A stretch of DNA of 64,000 bases. Source: Duganella radicis. GTDB taxonomy: Bacteria > Pseudomonadota > Gammaproteobacteria > Burkholderiales > Burkholderiaceae_D. Below are positions 16,862 through 25,999 of this stretch, piece by piece; within the stretch, counting starts at the first letter, position 1, and each line of letters starts with the position of its first letter. The position numbers and the translations under genes are program-made. The stretch spans positions 1 through 64,000 of the forward strand of contig NZ_WNKY01000015.1 of NCBI RefSeq assembly GCF_009720825.1, read 5' to 3'. The notes beneath the pieces are model-generated. The model was not told where the DNA came from, searched no databases, and worked only from the letters and a program-made list of their open reading frames with translations.

Positions 16862-17884
16862 TCACTTTGGCGCAACCTGTCTGACCGGGCCGACGGTGGT
16901 GCCTTCCAGCAGAATGGGTTGCCATAATTCGTGCAGTTCGCTGGCGGGGGTGCCTTCGACCAGCGATTGCAGCATGGCGACCATGCGGGCGCCGGCGCGG
17001 CGCGGATCGGGCTGGTCGACGGTGGTGACGTTGATGCCCGACAGCGTGTCGGCCATATTGCCCCAGACGATGACGGAAATCTCTTTGCCGATTTCCACGC
17101 CCGCATCCAGCAGCGCGCGCATGGCGCCGACGCCGGACAGGTGGTTGTCGACGATTACCGCCGTCGGCCGCGGCGAGCAGGCCAGCAGCTGTTGCATGGC
17201 CTGGTGGCCGCTGCGCCGGTCCAGCGTATTGTCGATCAGGTAGCGCGTATCGATGCCCAGACCGGCCGCAGACATGCACGCCGTGAAGCTGTCCTTGCGC
17301 TGCCGCGCGAAGTTCAATTCCAGCGGTGCGCTGATCAGGGCCACGCGCTGGTGGCCCAGCCCCAGCAGGCGCTCCATCGCCATGCGGATGCCGGCCTCGT
17401 TGTCGTAGTCGAACCACGCATACGGCGCGTTGAGCTCCGTGCGTCCGTGCGCGACAAAGGGAAACTTGGCTTTGCTGAGGAAGGCGATGCGCTCGTCGCG
17501 CACCAGCGTGCGCCCCACCACCAGGCCATCGACGCGCCGTCCGCGCACGATCTGCTGGTACGAGCGCTGCTCCGCCGCCGGCGACACCGGCGCAATGATC
17601 AAACTCTTGGAGACCTCTTCCAACGCGGCCGACATGCCGGCCATCACCTCCAGGAACATGGAGTCGCCCAGATCCGCCGGTTGCAGCGGATAGATGATGC
17701 CGAACACGTTGGTGCGCCCCAGCGCCAGTGAACGCGCCATCGGATTTGGCTGGTAGCCAACCTCCTTGGCCGCCTTCAACACGCGCTCGCGGGTGCGCAC
17801 ATTGACCTCAGGGTAACCGTTTAACGCGCGGCTCACCGTGGTCTTCGACATACCAAGATGATTTGCAAGATGCGCGAGGTTCAT
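16862..17884 (-). CDS. LacI-family transcriptional regulator of the disaccharide locus (distal)
   Basis: A 340-residue LacI/GalR protein. The HTH begins at residue 1 (MNLAHLANHLGMSKTTVSRALNGYPEVN), followed by the hinge helix NPMARSLALGRT and a periplasmic-binding-like sensor domain. It lies 10 bases after the MFS gene and is probably the last regulator in the GH65-pgmB-MFS operon. Its ligand is likely a sugar related to that pathway, but this is inferred from context. Confidence 0.9.
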   Translation of the reverse strand: MNLAHLANHLGMSKTTVSRALNGYPEVNVRTRERVLKAAKEVGYQPNPMARSLALGRTNVFGIIYPLQPADLGDSMFLEVMAGMSAALEEVSKSLIIAPVSPAAEQRSYQQIVRGRRVDGLVVGRTLVRDERIAFLSKAKFPFVAHGRTELNAPYAWFDYDNEAGIRMAMERLLGLGHQRVALISAPLELNFARQRKDSFTACMSAAGLGIDTRYLIDNTLDRRSGHQAMQQLLACSPRPTAVIVDNHLSGVGAMRALLDAGVEIGKEISVIVWGNMADTLSGINVTTVDQPDPRRAGARMVAMLQSLVEGTPASELHELWQPILLEGTTVGPVRQVAPK

Positions 17885-17894
17885 GGCCGATCGT

Positions 17895-19163
17895 TCAATG
17901 TTGACCGCTGATTATAGCGGCAGGGTCGAAGCCACCGCCACCGTCATCGACTGCTCTTTTGAAGAAATACAACATCACCAGGACAATTGTGATGGGCACC
18001 AGCGTCAGATAGAAAGCAAAATGACCATTAAAATTGCCAAATACATAACCAGTGATCAGCGAGCCGGTGGTGCCGCCCAATGCTGAAAAAATCACCAGCA
18101 GGCCGGTCATGGCCGAGTGCTGATTTTTTGGCAAGGAGCTCAGCATCACCGAGTTGATGCCGGGGTAAATCGGCGCCATGAACAGGCCGATCAGCGGGAA
18201 CAGGAAGGTCGCCAGCGGTGCTGTGGCCCAGGTGATGTGCGGATCGGCCACCACGTCGTGGGTAAGCGGCAGCGCCAGCAACACCATGGCGGCCATGCCG
18301 ATCACGCAGGCATTCATCACCGGATACCAGTTCAGTTTGCGCATCAACACGCCGGCCGACAGGCGACCCACGGCCAGGCAGGCGGCAAAGATGCTGGTCA
18401 CCTCCACGCTCATCGCCGCCGGCAGCTTGAGGATTTCGTTGTTGAAGGTCGGAAGCCAGGTGCCGACGCTTTGCTCAATCAGCACGTACAGGAAGGCGGT
18501 GATGACGAACACGCACACCAGCGGCTTGAAGAACAGCTTGAGCATGGCGGCGAAGTCCTGCGCGATGCCGCGCCCTTCCGGCAGCGCGGCCATCGATTCG
18601 TTGAAGGGCGTGGACAGGATCAGCACGAAGGTCAGCATGCACAGCACGGCCAGCACCCAGTACACATGCAGCCAGCTTTGCGACAGCGGATCGTGCGAGT
18701 CGATGAAGTAACCGAACACCCAGTAGGCGCTCAACACGCCCAGCATGAAGAAGCCTTCCAGCAGATTCATGGTGCTGGCGTGCTGTTTGCGGTCGGCCGC
18801 GATCAGGCCGAGTGTGGAATACACCGATACCTTCACCAGCGCGAACGATACGCCGACGCAGAAGAACAAGGCCTTGGTGGTGGCGAACGACGGCAGCACC
18901 GGCATCGCCACGCAAGCGGCGGTGACGATGGCCAGGCCAATCAACATGGCCTTCTTGTAGCCGATGCGCGGCAGGAAGGAGGCCACTAAAAACGACACCA
19001 CCGCAATCGGCAGGTCTTTAAAGCCTTCCAGCACGCTGGCGGCGGATTTGCTCACGCCGTAGTTGCCGATCACTTGCAGGATCACCGTGCCCACGCTGTT
19101 GAGCAGGATGGCAAAGACGAAGTAGACCAGGAATAGTGCGAATAGAATCTTATTGTTCTTCAT
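17895..19163 (-). CDS. MFS sugar transporter, FucP/GlcP-like
   Basis: A 422-residue protein with about 12 hydrophobic segments, a loop with positively charged residues after TM2-TM3 (PRIGYKKAMLIG), and a central cytoplasmic loop (about 190-215). It resembles the FHS/FucP type of sugar:proton symporters. It sits 22 bases after pgmB and 10 before lacI, so its probable job is import of the disaccharide that the GH65 enzyme cleaves. ACGGAGACAGCAGC precedes the ATG. The exact substrate cannot be read from the sequence. Confidence 0.88.
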   Translation of the reverse strand: MKNNKILFALFLVYFVFAILLNSVGTVILQVIGNYGVSKSAASVLEGFKDLPIAVVSFLVASFLPRIGYKKAMLIGLAIVTAACVAMPVLPSFATTKALFFCVGVSFALVKVSVYSTLGLIAADRKQHASTMNLLEGFFMLGVLSAYWVFGYFIDSHDPLSQSWLHVYWVLAVLCMLTFVLILSTPFNESMAALPEGRGIAQDFAAMLKLFFKPLVCVFVITAFLYVLIEQSVGTWLPTFNNEILKLPAAMSVEVTSIFAACLAVGRLSAGVLMRKLNWYPVMNACVIGMAAMVLLALPLTHDVVADPHITWATAPLATFLFPLIGLFMAPIYPGINSVMLSSLPKNQHSAMTGLLVIFSALGGTTGSLITGYVFGNFNGHFAFYLTLVPITIVLVMLYFFKRAVDDGGGGFDPAAIISGQH

Positions 19164-19185
19164 GCTGCTGTCTCCGTTGTTGGTC

Positions 19186-19839
19186 TTAGTAAGCGGCGAG
19201 GTTGAATTCTTTCAGGCTTGTTATCACCACGTCCGCTTCGGTCAGCACGAAGGGATGGCCTATCCCCAGCGCGAACATGCCTGCTGCCTTGATGGCTGCC
19301 ACGCCGGCCACCGCGTCTTCCACGCCAAGGCAGTCGGCCGGTGCGACGCCCAGTTCGTGCGCGGCGCGCAGGAAAATTTCCGGGTCAGGCTTGCCGCGCG
19401 CGATGGTGGCGGCGTCCACCACGTAATCGAATTTATCGGTGATCCCCAGGCGGCCCAGTACCGTAAAGGCGTTCTTGCTGACCGAGGCCAGGCCGATGCG
19501 CAAACCGGCGGCGCGCACCGTGTCCAATGCGGCCACCGCGCCGGGCAGCAGATCGGCGGCGGACATGGTGGAAATCAGTTCCTGATAGTGGCGGTTCTTG
19601 ACGTCGGCCAGCGCCAGCTTTTCCTCCGGCGTGTATTGACGCGACGCCGAGGCGAGGATCAGATCCAATGAGCCCATGCGGTCGATGCCTTTCAGGCTCT
19701 CATTGAACTCGTGATCGAAATGCACACCCTGCGATTCCGCCAGCTGCTTCCACGCGAGGTAGTGGTAGTGGGCGGTATCGGTAATCACGCCATCCAGATC
19801 GAAGATGACTGCTTTGAAGCGGCTCAGCGGTTGATTCAT
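19186..19839 (-). CDS. pgmB: Beta-phosphoglucomutase (HAD superfamily)
   Basis: A 217-residue HAD phosphatase-fold enzyme. Motif I is FDLDGVITDT (about 12-21) with the nucleophile and acid/base aspartates; motif II is LASVSK, and motif III/IV GKPDPEIFL and GVEDAVAGV. The cap domain holds the family's substrate segment (SLKGIDRMGSLDLIL). It converts beta-glucose 1-phosphate to glucose 6-phosphate. Its gene overlaps the end of the GH65 phosphorylase gene by 4 bases, the usual pairing in maltose/trehalose/kojibiose phosphorolysis operons. Confidence 0.95.
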   Translation of the reverse strand: MNQPLSRFKAVIFDLDGVITDTAHYHYLAWKQLAESQGVHFDHEFNESLKGIDRMGSLDLILASASRQYTPEEKLALADVKNRHYQELISTMSAADLLPGAVAALDTVRAAGLRIGLASVSKNAFTVLGRLGITDKFDYVVDAATIARGKPDPEIFLRAAHELGVAPADCLGVEDAVAGVAAIKAAGMFALGIGHPFVLTEADVVITSLKEFNLAAY

Positions 19840-22157
19840 TCAAAGCTCCTTGATTGCTTTGGTTGCGACAGGCTTAACGCGACCGACTCGCCGCCGTGCG
19901 TAAAGGACAAAGATTCGCCTTGCAGCAGGCGGTATTCAACGCGGCCCGCTTCCACATGCACTTCCAGCAGGGCGCCACGGAAGTGGATCTTGAAGGTGTA
20001 GTGCTGCCACTGCTTCGGCAGTTGCGGCGCGAAGTGCAGTGCGCCGCCGGCCACGCGCATGCCGGCAAAGCCATACGCCACGCCCAGCCAGGTGCCGGCC
20101 ATGGCCGCCGTGTGCACGCCGTAGTGGGTGTTGCCGTGCGTGTCGTCCAGATCGAGACGCGCGGTCTCCATGAAGTAGTGATAGGCCTTGTCCTGATAAC
20201 CCACTTCCGCCGCGATGATGCCGAAGATGCAGGAGGACAGCGAGGAATCGTGCGTGGTCACCGCTTCGTAGTAATCGAAGTCGCGGCGCTTGTCCTCCAG
20301 CGTGAACTGATCGCTGAGCAGCAGCAGCGCCAGCACCACGTCGGCCTGCTTGCACACCTGATGGCGGTAGATCACCATCGGGTGGTAGTTCAGCAGCAGC
20401 GGATAGTTTTCCTTCGGCGTGTTGGCGAAATCCCACACTTTCTTGGACAGGAAGCTATCGTCCTGTGCGTGGATTTGCAGCGCTTCGTCGTACGGGAGGC
20501 GCATCAGCGATGCGGCACGGCGCCACTCGGCCGGCTCGCTCACGTCCAGCGCCATGGCGGCGGCGATGCGGGCGAATTCGGATGGCGCCTGCGCCTGCAA
20601 CTGCTCCGCGATGGACGCCGCGAAGTTCAAATGCATCCGCGCCATGGCGTTGGTGTAGTAGTTGTTGTTGACCAGCGCCGTGTATTCATCAGGACCGGTC
20701 ACCTGGTTGATGCAGAAGCGGCCCTCGCGGTCGTACGAACCGATACCGGTCCAGATGCGCGCCGTCTCCATCACGATTTCCGCGCCGGCCTTCAGCAGAT
20801 ATTCCTGATCGCCGGTGGCATCCATGTACATCTTGATCGAGTACGCGATGTCGGCGTTGATGTGATACTGCGCGGTGCCGGCCGGGAAGTAGGCCGAGCA
20901 CTCGTCGCCGGCGATGGTGCGCCATGGGTACAGCGCGCCTTTGTCGTGCGACATCTGGCGCGCGCGTTCGCGTGCTTTCGGCAGGCCGGCGTAGCGGTAC
21001 TCCAGCAGCTTGCGCGCGATCTCCGGCTTGGAATACAGGAAGAACGGGAAGATGTAGATTTCCGTGTCCCAGAAATAGTGGCCTTCGTAGCCTTCGCCGG
21101 TCACGCCCTTGGCGGAGATGTTGGTCTTGCCGTCGCGGCCCACCGATTGCAGCAGGTGGAACTGATTGAAGTGCATGCCTTGCTGGAGCGCGTCGTCGCC
21201 GGCGATCTGCACGTCGGCCTGCTGCCAGAAGTCGGCCAGGTACTGTTCCTGCGACAGGCGCAGAACGTCGAAGCCTGCGGCGGCGGCGTTGGACAGCGTG
21301 TCTTGGCTGCGCCACATCAGGTCTTTCGCATCATAGTCGCGCGAGGAGTAGTAGCTGCCGTACTTGGTCAAGGTGACGGTCTGGCCGGCGGCCAGCGCCA
21401 GCGACCAGCTTTGCGTCAGGCGCTGGCCGTCTTGCGCGCTCACGGCCGGCAGGTCGGCGCTCAACACCGACTCGGTGGCGCTGATCAGCGTGAAGCCGCT
21501 GTTGTGGGTCTTCTGCACCAGCGCCGAGAAGCCGTTGGCCTGTTCGCTGTCCACCAAATGCAGCGTCGGGCCGGAGATGGCCGAGCCGACGCGCGGATCA
21601 TCGCCCGCTTCCTGATTCTTCACCGCGCCGTCCAGCGCGGACACCAGACGCGCCGGTCCTTCATAGTTCAGCGAGGTCACCTCGAATTCAAGCGCGAACA
21701 GGTGCTTGTTCTCGAAGCTGACCATGCGGCGGCTGCGCACGCGCACGCCGCGGCCTTGCGGCGAGGTCCACTCCACCACGCGCGTCAGCAGGCCGGTGCG
21801 GAAGTCCAGCACGCGCTCGTAGGTCTGGATAGAGCCGGTCAGCAGATCGAAGCGCTCATCGCCCAGCCACAGCTCCACGCCTTTGGCGTTCGGCACATTC
21901 AGCATGAATTGGTTGACCTTGGCCAGACCGTACGCCGCTTCCGGATACTGGATAGGCTCGGACTCGTAGAAGCCGTTCAGGTAGGTGCCATCCAGCGAGG
22001 TGCCGGCCGGGCCGCCATAGCCCTCTTCGGCGGTGCCGCGCAAGCCGATATAGCCATTCCCCAGCGCGAACAAGGTCTCGTCGAGGAAGTGGGATGCGGT
22101 GTCAAAGCTGGTCTCGCGGATGCACCAGGCTTCAAGAGGATAAGTGTGTTGTTGCAC
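19836..22157 (-). CDS. GH65 family disaccharide phosphorylase (maltose/trehalose/kojibiose type)
   Basis: A 773-residue protein with the GH65 layout: N-terminal beta-sandwich (about 1-270), linker, (alpha/alpha)6 barrel (about 310-690) and a C-terminal beta-sheet domain. The FWDTEI motif is at 362-367 and the general acid glutamate lies in TGPDEY at 487-492 (Glu491). It should split an alpha-linked glucosyl disaccharide with phosphate, giving beta-glucose 1-phosphate for PgmB. Maltose, trehalose, kojibiose and nigerose phosphorylases share this scaffold and I cannot pick one. It is the first gene of the pgmB-MFS-lacI operon. Confidence 0.92.
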   Translation of the reverse strand: MQQHTYPLEAWCIRETSFDTASHFLDETLFALGNGYIGLRGTAEEGYGGPAGTSLDGTYLNGFYESEPIQYPEAAYGLAKVNQFMLNVPNAKGVELWLGDERFDLLTGSIQTYERVLDFRTGLLTRVVEWTSPQGRGVRVRSRRMVSFENKHLFALEFEVTSLNYEGPARLVSALDGAVKNQEAGDDPRVGSAISGPTLHLVDSEQANGFSALVQKTHNSGFTLISATESVLSADLPAVSAQDGQRLTQSWSLALAAGQTVTLTKYGSYYSSRDYDAKDLMWRSQDTLSNAAAAGFDVLRLSQEQYLADFWQQADVQIAGDDALQQGMHFNQFHLLQSVGRDGKTNISAKGVTGEGYEGHYFWDTEIYIFPFFLYSKPEIARKLLEYRYAGLPKARERARQMSHDKGALYPWRTIAGDECSAYFPAGTAQYHINADIAYSIKMYMDATGDQEYLLKAGAEIVMETARIWTGIGSYDREGRFCINQVTGPDEYTALVNNNYYTNAMARMHLNFAASIAEQLQAQAPSEFARIAAAMALDVSEPAEWRRAASLMRLPYDEALQIHAQDDSFLSKKVWDFANTPKENYPLLLNYHPMVIYRHQVCKQADVVLALLLLSDQFTLEDKRRDFDYYEAVTTHDSSLSSCIFGIIAAEVGYQDKAYHYFMETARLDLDDTHGNTHYGVHTAAMAGTWLGVAYGFAGMRVAGGALHFAPQLPKQWQHYTFKIHFRGALLEVHVEAGRVEYRLLQGESLSFTHGGESVALSLSQPKQSRSFE

Positions 22158-22179
22158 AGCGAATTCCTTAGAAAAAGCG

Positions 22180-22197
22180 ATTCAAAGCGGTTTGAAT
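22180..22197. promoter_or_regulatory. 18-base inverted repeat before the GH65 gene, possible operator
   Basis: ATTCAAA and TTTGAAT flank GCGG, 22 bases before the GH65 start codon and within the 88-base gap after the proximal lacI. The position suits an operator or an element near the transcription start. A second small hairpin (AAAAAC-AGCG-GTTTTT, 22202-22217) lies between it and the lacI stop and could be a weak terminator of lacI. Confidence 0.4.
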
Positions 22198-22245
22198 TTT
22201 GAAAAACAGCGGTTTTTGATCGTTTTTGCTGCTTTTCGGGAAAAA

Positions 22246-23241
22246 CTAAGTCTGGCGTACCATCAGGGTGGTCGGCAGCATTTCGGAAGCGACCGGCTGG
22301 CCTTCGATCAGGCCCAACATTTTCCTGGCCAACAACACGCCGCCATCGCGCAGGTACTGGTGCACACTGGTCAGGGGCGGCACGAAGCTGGCCGCGCCCG
22401 GCGTATCGTCGTAGCCGATGACGGAGACATTCTCCGGCACCCGCAAATTCTTTTCGGCCAGCGCGCGGATCGCGCCCATGGCCAACAAATCGCTGGCGGC
22501 AAACACGCCGTCGAACGACGCGCCCTTCTTCTTCAACAGCGCCGAGATGCTGTCGAAGCCCGCCTCGAAGGTGAACGCCTTCGGCCGGATGATGTGCACC
22601 GTGGCCGCGCCGCCCATGGCGTCGATAAAACCGGCGCAACGCTCCTGCACCTCGGCGTGGTCTACATCGCCCAGAAACACCAGCTTTTGCCGGCCCTGCG
22701 CGATGAAGCGCTCGGCCGCGCTGATGCCGCCCTTGCGGTTGTCCGAGCCGACCACGATGTAGTCGGCGCCCTGCTCCGGCGCGCCCCACACCACCAGCGG
22801 CATGCCGGTCTGCTGCAAGGTGCGCACCGCCTCGCCGTGCGAGCCCTGGCCCAGCAGGATCAAGCCGTCCGCGCCCATCACCGGCGCGGTGTTCATCAAC
22901 TGCTTGGAGGTCAGCACCACGCTGTAGCCGGCCGTGGTCAGCTCCTGCGTGATGCCGCCCAACAGCTCCAGCGGGTACGGATCGGACATCGGGCGGCCGC
23001 GCACGGGTGTCATTTCCACAACAACCGCCACCGAATAACTGCGGCCCATGCGCAAATTGCGCGCGCTCACGTTCAAGCGATAGCCCTGTTGTTCGGCCAG
23101 CGCGCGGATTTTCTCGCGCGTTTCCGGCGTGACCAGCGGACTGTCGCGCAATGCGCGCGAAACCGTGATCTTGGAGACGCCGGCCAGCTGGGCCAGATCT
23201 TCCATTGTCAGGGCTGTTGCTACAGTCTTCTTCGCGGGCAT
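22246..23241 (-). CDS. LacI-family transcriptional regulator (proximal, divergent from TonB receptor)
   Basis: A 331-residue LacI/GalR protein with an N-terminal HTH (LTMEDLAQLAGVSKITVSRALRDSPLVTPETREKI), hinge (LNVSARNLRMGRS) and sugar-sensing domain (e.g. SVIGYDDTPGAASFVPPLTSV near 270). It lies between the GH65 operon and the divergent TonB-dependent receptor. Two tandem LacI-like operator sequences sit in the 158-base gap to the receptor, so it probably represses the receptor and perhaps itself. Confidence 0.92.
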   Translation of the reverse strand: MPAKKTVATALTMEDLAQLAGVSKITVSRALRDSPLVTPETREKIRALAEQQGYRLNVSARNLRMGRSYSVAVVVEMTPVRGRPMSDPYPLELLGGITQELTTAGYSVVLTSKQLMNTAPVMGADGLILLGQGSHGEAVRTLQQTGMPLVVWGAPEQGADYIVVGSDNRKGGISAAERFIAQGRQKLVFLGDVDHAEVQERCAGFIDAMGGAATVHIIRPKAFTFEAGFDSISALLKKKGASFDGVFAASDLLAMGAIRALAEKNLRVPENVSVIGYDDTPGAASFVPPLTSVHQYLRDGGVLLARKMLGLIEGQPVASEMLPTTLMVRQT

Positions 23242-23313
23242 CGTTGTTTTTTCGGTTCAAAAAGCGGGGGTGCGGACGCATTATGACAGAAATTTCAAAT
23301 TTGTCGCGAAAAA

Positions 23314-23352
23314 TGACATCGATAACATTTCAATTGACATCGATATCATTTC
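23314..23352. promoter_or_regulatory. Two tandem LacI-type operators between lacI and the TonB receptor gene
   Basis: TGACATCGATAACATTTC (23314-23331) and TGACATCGATATCATTTC (23335-23352) differ at one position and start 21 bases apart, two turns of the helix. Each contains a near-palindrome centred on ATCGAT (TGAYATCGATRTCA), the CG-centred form used by LacI-family proteins. They lie 48-86 bases before the receptor start codon and about 75 bases from the lacI start. Confidence 0.75.
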
Positions 23353-23399
23353 TTGTTTCAATGGCCGAACTCAACACCTAATAAGAAAGAAGAGACACG

Positions 23400-25868
23400 A
23401 TGAAAAACCCGTTCCTGCCTTCGGCCATCGCGGCCGCAGTCCTCGTTTTAGTCCACCAAGCCGCCGCCCAAGCCCAGACGGCCGAAGCCCCGGCAAGCGA
23501 GCCGTCCAAAGAAGTTTCGAAGGAAATCCAGCAAGTGGTCGTCACCGGCGTCGCCTCGGCGCGCGGCGTGCGCAAGGTCGACTCGGCCTTCTCGATCACC
23601 ACCGCCAACGAAGAGCAACTCAAGCAAGCCGCGCCGTCCAGCACCGCCGACATCATGAAGATCGTGCCGGGCGTGTACGCGGAATCGACCGGCGGCCAGT
23701 CCGGCGCCAACATCGAGGTGCGCGGCTTCCCGTCGGGTTCCGACTCGCCGTTCGTCTCGGTGCAGATGATGGGCAACCCGATCTTCCCGCCGCCGACCCT
23801 GTCGTTCTTTGAAGGCTCGTCGGCCTTCCGCCTGGACGACACCATCGAGCGCGTGGAAGTGCTGCGCGGCGGCCCGTCGACCATCTGGTCCAACGGCCAG
23901 CCGGGCGCGACCATGAACTTCATCCTGAAGGAAGGCACGGACACGCCGGAAGGCACGGTGCGCTTCACCACCGGCACCGGCAGCCTGCGCCGGGTCGACA
24001 TGTACTACGGCGGCAAGATCAGCGATGGCTGGTACGGCTCGGTCGGCGGCTTCTACCGCAAGACCGACGGCGTGCGCGACGCCGGTTTCCCGGCCGACGA
24101 CGGCCACCAGATCACCGCCACCCTGACCCGCAATCTGGATCAGGGCAAGCTGACCCTGTACGCCCGCAGCACCGACGACAAGAACGCCTTCTACACCGGC
24201 GTGCCGCTGATCTCCAGCAACGGCGGCCGCACCATCAGCGCCTTCCCCGGCTTCGATCCGCTGACCGGCACGCTGATGAGCGGCGAGATGCGCAACTTCA
24301 CCATCGAGGCGGCGCCCGGCAAAACGCTGACCAAGGACCTGGGCGACGGCCGCGGCCTGAAAGCCACGGTGTTCGGCGCCAACTTCGACCAGAAGGTCGG
24401 CGACTGGAGCATCTCCAACAAGTTCAACCGCTTTGACGGCGACCTCAACACCATCGCCATGTTCACCGGTAACAACCCGCTGTCGATGAGCGACTACATC
24501 AACGCCGCCATCGCTTCGGCCAACGGCAACGCGGCCGTGGTGGCCGCGGCCGGCGGCCAGCTGGCGACCTCGGCCACCGCCACCTTGGTCAAGGGCGGCG
24601 CGGTCAGCGGCAGCCAGCAGGTGGTGCAGGCCGGCCTGTGGGCGGTGGAGAAGCAGCTGAAATCCTTCACCGACGAGCTGCGCGTCAGCAAGGAAATCTT
24701 CAAGGACAACACCGTGACGGTAGGCGGCTACTTTGCCGACTATTCCTCGCACGACGTCTGGTATCTGGGCAACAGCCACCTGATGACGGCCGTGCCGCAA
24801 GCCAGCCTGATCAACGTCACCCTGAACAACGGCGTGGTGGTGTCGAAGAACGGCACCGACGGCAATGTGTTCTACGCGCCGGTGGCGTCGTACGACGGCC
24901 GCAACACCGCCGTGTTCGCATCGGATGAGTGGAAGGTCAACGACAAGATCAAGGTCGACTTCGGCATGCGCCACGAGCAGCAGAAGATCAGCGGCACCAT
25001 CTCCAACCTGACCTCGGCCGACACCGACAACAATCCGCTGACCGTGTACAACAACGGCACCTCGATGCCGAACGGTTCGAACACCTACCTGACGCGTACC
25101 GACAGCGCCAACTCGTTCACCATCGGCGGCAACTACAAGCTGGCGCGCGATACCTCGGTGTTCGTGCGCGCCAACCGCGGCCACACCTTCATTTCGTTTG
25201 ACGACCTGCGCGGCGCCGGCACCCAGGCCAATGTGAACGACAGCAACCTGCTGCCGACGCCGAAGGTGAGCCAGTACGAAATCGGCTTCAAGACCGCATC
25301 GCAGCTGTACACCGCGTATATCAACGCCTTCCACACCGAATTTGACGGCATCGCCTTCTCGCAAGTGCTGTCCAACGGCCAGGAACTGCGTTCGATCAGC
25401 GGCTCGAAAGGCAATGGCGTGGAGTTTGAGCTGGCCGTGCGTCCGATCGAGAACCTGCAACTGCAACTGACCGGCGACTATCAGAAGTCGGAGTACCGCG
25501 ACAACCCGGCCACCGCCGGCAAAACCGTGCAGCGCCAGCCGAAGCTGCAATTCCGCTTCACGCCGACCTACCGCATTCCGTTTGGCGATGGCAACGCGGC
25601 CAAGCTGTACGCGACCTACACCTCGATCGGCGAGCGCTGGGCCGACCAGGCCAACCAGCAGTACCTGCCGTCCTACCGCACCATCGACGCCGGCGTGCTG
25701 TTCTCGTTCGGCGACAAGATCGAGGTGCGCCTGGCGGGCACCAACCTCAACAACGAGCTGGGCCTGACCGAGGGCAACTCGCGCCTGACCACCGGCAACG
25801 TCGGTCCGATCAACGCGCGTCCGCTGTTCGGCCGCACCTGGGAAGCGTCGCTCTTGTACCGCTTCTAA
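23400..25868 (+). CDS. TonB-dependent outer-membrane receptor of the disaccharide locus
   Basis: An 822-residue receptor: signal peptide (MKNPFLPSAIAAAVLVLVHQAAAQA), a plug domain (about 45-190) with QQVVVTGVASARGVRKVD as TonB-box-like start, ADIMKIVPGVYAESTGGQSGANIEVRGFP and ERVEVLRGGPSTIWSNGQPGATMNFI typical of plug domains, then a beta-barrel ending in the terminal aromatic strand ...WEASLLYRF. It probably imports the oligosaccharide used by the GH65 pathway; the plug resembles the siderophore-receptor branch, so a metal chelate is an alternative. A strong terminator follows the stop codon. Confidence 0.92.
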   Translation: MKNPFLPSAIAAAVLVLVHQAAAQAQTAEAPASEPSKEVSKEIQQVVVTGVASARGVRKVDSAFSITTANEEQLKQAAPSSTADIMKIVPGVYAESTGGQSGANIEVRGFPSGSDSPFVSVQMMGNPIFPPPTLSFFEGSSAFRLDDTIERVEVLRGGPSTIWSNGQPGATMNFILKEGTDTPEGTVRFTTGTGSLRRVDMYYGGKISDGWYGSVGGFYRKTDGVRDAGFPADDGHQITATLTRNLDQGKLTLYARSTDDKNAFYTGVPLISSNGGRTISAFPGFDPLTGTLMSGEMRNFTIEAAPGKTLTKDLGDGRGLKATVFGANFDQKVGDWSISNKFNRFDGDLNTIAMFTGNNPLSMSDYINAAIASANGNAAVVAAAGGQLATSATATLVKGGAVSGSQQVVQAGLWAVEKQLKSFTDELRVSKEIFKDNTVTVGGYFADYSSHDVWYLGNSHLMTAVPQASLINVTLNNGVVVSKNGTDGNVFYAPVASYDGRNTAVFASDEWKVNDKIKVDFGMRHEQQKISGTISNLTSADTDNNPLTVYNNGTSMPNGSNTYLTRTDSANSFTIGGNYKLARDTSVFVRANRGHTFISFDDLRGAGTQANVNDSNLLPTPKVSQYEIGFKTASQLYTAYINAFHTEFDGIAFSQVLSNGQELRSISGSKGNGVEFELAVRPIENLQLQLTGDYQKSEYRDNPATAGKTVQRQPKLQFRFTPTYRIPFGDGNAAKLYATYTSIGERWADQANQQYLPSYRTIDAGVLFSFGDKIEVRLAGTNLNNELGLTEGNSRLTTGNVGPINARPLFGRTWEASLLYRF

Positions 25869-25888
25869 GCTGGAACTCTCCCTCTTTG

Positions 25889-25917
25889 GGCAAGGCGCGG
25901 TTGGCCTTGCCTTTTTT
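25889..25917 (+). terminator. Intrinsic terminator after the TonB receptor gene
   Basis: GGCAAGGC (25889-25896) and GCCTTGCC (25904-25911) form a perfect 8-base stem with a 7-base loop, followed at once by six T. It lies 20 bases after the stop codon of the receptor gene. Confidence 0.9.
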
Positions 25918-25999
25918 GTTTTCATGGCCTAATCTGCAATAGATCGTATGACACGATCCTGCCTCACCATGTCCAGAGTTTTGCATCAGGGAAAGAAAA

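Noticed and set aside
22202..22217. A rho-independent terminator after the proximal lacI gene
   Set aside because: The 6-base stem is made mostly of A-T pairs and no T-run follows on the lacI strand, so it was not listed as a separate terminator.
23448..25925. An 825-codon minus-strand frame opposite the TonB receptor
   Set aside because: Antisense shadow of a GC-rich gene; the plus strand has a signal peptide, plug and barrel signature and a terminator.
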